From: Dyadobacter bucti
GTDB taxonomy: Bacteria; Bacteroidota; Bacteroidia; Cytophagales; Spirosomataceae
Assembly: GCF_005869225.1 (NCBI RefSeq)
Contig: NZ_SWFP01000002.1
Coordinates: forward strand, 868,001 to 932,000
Direction of reading: 5' to 3'
DNA: 64,000 nucleotides
Shown: positions 63,237 to 64,000 of the stretch, in pieces
How the letters are laid out: every line of letters begins with the position of its first letter
How positions within the stretch are numbered: the first letter of the stretch is position 1
The notes under the pieces: model-generated
What the model was told of the DNA's origin: nothing
Databases searched by the model: none
Seen by the model: the letters and a program-made list of their open reading frames with translations, nothing else
Program-made: the position numbers and the translations under genes

Positions 63237-63492
63237 TTCATTTGGTTCGCGCCTGTGGCGTGATTAAAAGGGAATCCGGTGAAAATCCGGAGCAGTACCC
63301 GCTGCTGTAAGTTCAAATACAAGGGTCTTGATAAATGCCACTGGGAATTCAATTTTGAATGGGTCAATTTTGAATGACCGAATGATTGAATGACTGAATA
63401 TTTAATTTTTATTCAATCATTCAATCATTCAATCATTCAAAAATAAACCCCCGGGAAGGCGTCAATGACTGAACGAGCCAGAAGACCTGCCA
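63237..63492 (+). ncRNA. Cobalamin (B12) riboswitch upstream of the cobalt transporter
   Basis: Conserved boxes appear in order on the + strand: AAAAGGGAATCCGGTGAAAA (63265-63284), then TCCGGAGCAGTACCCGCTGC and TGTAAGT, GCCACTGGG (63337-63345), CCCCGGGAAGGC (63448-63459), and the B12 box GCCAGAAGACCTGCC (63477-63491). Between GCCACTG and CGGGAAGG lies an insert arm of about 100 nt with a long AT-rich hairpin (63380-63400 against 63410-63430). The regulated gene starts 150 nt further on. Confidence 0.95.
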
Positions 63493-63606
63493 GCTGAGAA
63501 TATCCGTTTTGCTTTCGGGAAGAAAGGTAAAGAGGAATTTGGCGGGCAACTTTTTGCTTTGCCTTCTCCCCTGTTTTCCCTATTTCAATCCGGATAAAGT
63601 CACTTA

Positions 63607-63635
63607 ATCCCGCTCGGCGGGTGAAACTTTTATTC
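63607..63635 (+). repeat. GC hairpin repeat before the transporter start
   Basis: CCCGCTCGGCGGG in AT-rich flank, followed by TGAAACTTTTATT, reads on the opposite strand as AATAAAAGTTTCACCCG..., close to module E of the 19.9-21.7 kb array. It ends 7 bp before the start codon and could mask the ribosome site as part of the riboswitch platform. Confidence 0.45.
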
Positions 63636-63642
63636 GATTGTT

Positions 63643-64000
63643 ATGATCAATTATCTGCTCGTTGATTCCCTGCTGCTAGGCGTCCAACATTCTTTTGAAC
63701 CCGATCACATGGCCGCTGTTTCCGTACTCGCGACCGATGAAAAACAAAATCCGTCCCGGCGGTGGAAACTCATCTGGCGGTCGTCGCACTGGGCACTGGG
63801 ACATTCGTTTACACTGATCCTTTTCGCGGTACTGGTACTCCTTCTCAAATCGACCTTTTCGCTGGAGGTCTCCGGCAAAGTGGAGCTGCTCGTGGGGCCG
63901 CTGATGATCTGGCTGGGCATCGTGGCTATACGCAGGAATTTCAGAAAAACACCGTCTGTTACCGTCTCAAATGCCCCTCAAAAGTTCAGCAGGTCGTTTT
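63643..64000 (+). CDS. Nickel/cobalt transporter family protein (HoxN/NicO-like), truncated by window end
   Basis: ATG 63643 opens 119 codons running off the window. The first helix 'LLVDSLLLGVQHSFEPDHMA' has the HX4DH motif (HSFEPDH) that binds Ni2+/Co2+ in NiCoT/UreH-type permeases; 'RSSHWALGHSFTLILFAVLV' is the second conserved block. The B12 riboswitch upstream shows the substrate is cobalt rather than nickel (established logic for B12-regulated NiCoT genes). Corrin-ring biosynthesis genes may follow beyond the window (inference). Confidence 0.9.
   Translation, partial: MINYLLVDSLLLGVQHSFEPDHMAAVSVLATDEKQNPSRRWKLIWRSSHWALGHSFTLILFAVLVLLLKSTFSLEVSGKVELLVGPLMIWLGIVAIRRNFRKTPSVTVSNAPQKFSRSF

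Overview
The window looks like a chromosomal segment of a Bacteroidota bacterium, most likely a Cytophagales/Spirosomaceae member of the Dyadobacter type; the genus is an inference. Support comes from a SusC/SusD pair, a FecR/ECF-sigma pair, a periplasmic-propeller hybrid histidine kinase, many 'LxxC' lipoproteins, TAnnTTTG promoter boxes and AT-flanked short GC hairpin repeats. No rRNA, tRNA, transposase or CRISPR array was found.

Layout. (1) 1-7.2 kb, mixed + strand genes: the tail of a probable CHAT-domain protein, four lipoproteins and one other exported protein of unknown function, an ArsR regulator overlapping an AHSA1/SRPBCC gene behind a near-perfect palindromic operator, a minus-strand AlbA_2/Schlafen-type regulator, and a small hypothetical gene behind a duplicated leader. 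(2) 7.6-29.1 kb, minus strand: a polysaccharide-utilisation-like locus. Reading in the direction of transcription it has an ECF sigma factor, a FecR anti-sigma factor, a SusC with an STN signalling domain, SusD, a 1.85 kb palindromic repeat array, and then a tight operon of five exported or lipid-anchored glycosidase-like proteins. Only one of these (GH29-like) belongs to a family I recognise with some confidence. (3) 29.1-37.2 kb: a large hybrid sensor kinase with two receiver domains and no DNA-binding output, a divergent heparinase II/III-like lyase, a GlxA-type AraC regulator and a DUF2281/PIN toxin-antitoxin pair. (4) 37.2-41.8 kb, minus: a four-gene operon of metallophosphatase, Tm-1-like/UPF0261 protein, PEP-hydrolase-family TIM barrel and an MFS anion/sugar-acid transporter. 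(5) 41.8-62.1 kb, minus: a long cobalamin locus of thirteen genes led by a B12 riboswitch and a TonB receptor, followed by cobB, cobN, a ChlI/ChlD fusion, cobQ, a CobD-type aminotransferase, cbiB, a P-loop ATPase, a BtuF-like binding protein, a PduO-type adenosyltransferase, cobU, cobT, cobS and a CobC-like phosphatase. (6) 62.2-64 kb: a RES/Xre toxin-antitoxin pair, then a second B12 riboswitch driving a HoxN/NicO-type cobalt transporter that runs off the window.

How it fits together. The carbohydrate locus pairs outer-membrane glycan import (SusCD) with trans-envelope signalling and surface/periplasmic hydrolases. The cobalamin locus covers cobalt insertion, amidation, adenosylation and lower-loop assembly plus salvage, with import of cobalt and probably corrinoids under riboswitch control. 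The corrin-ring methyltransferases and the BtuCD permease/ATPase are not in this window.

The most unusual non-coding features are the two B12 riboswitches carrying homologous TCATTCAA-type insert arms, the composite palindromic array between susD and the hydrolases, the 159-bp tandem repeats between cobN and the chelatase gene, and a 72-bp palindrome-bearing repeat inside the chelatase reading frame. Among proteins, the fusion of a thioredoxin-like [2Fe-2S] domain to CobN and the two paralogous ~950-990-residue hydrolases with a jelly-roll in different places stand out.
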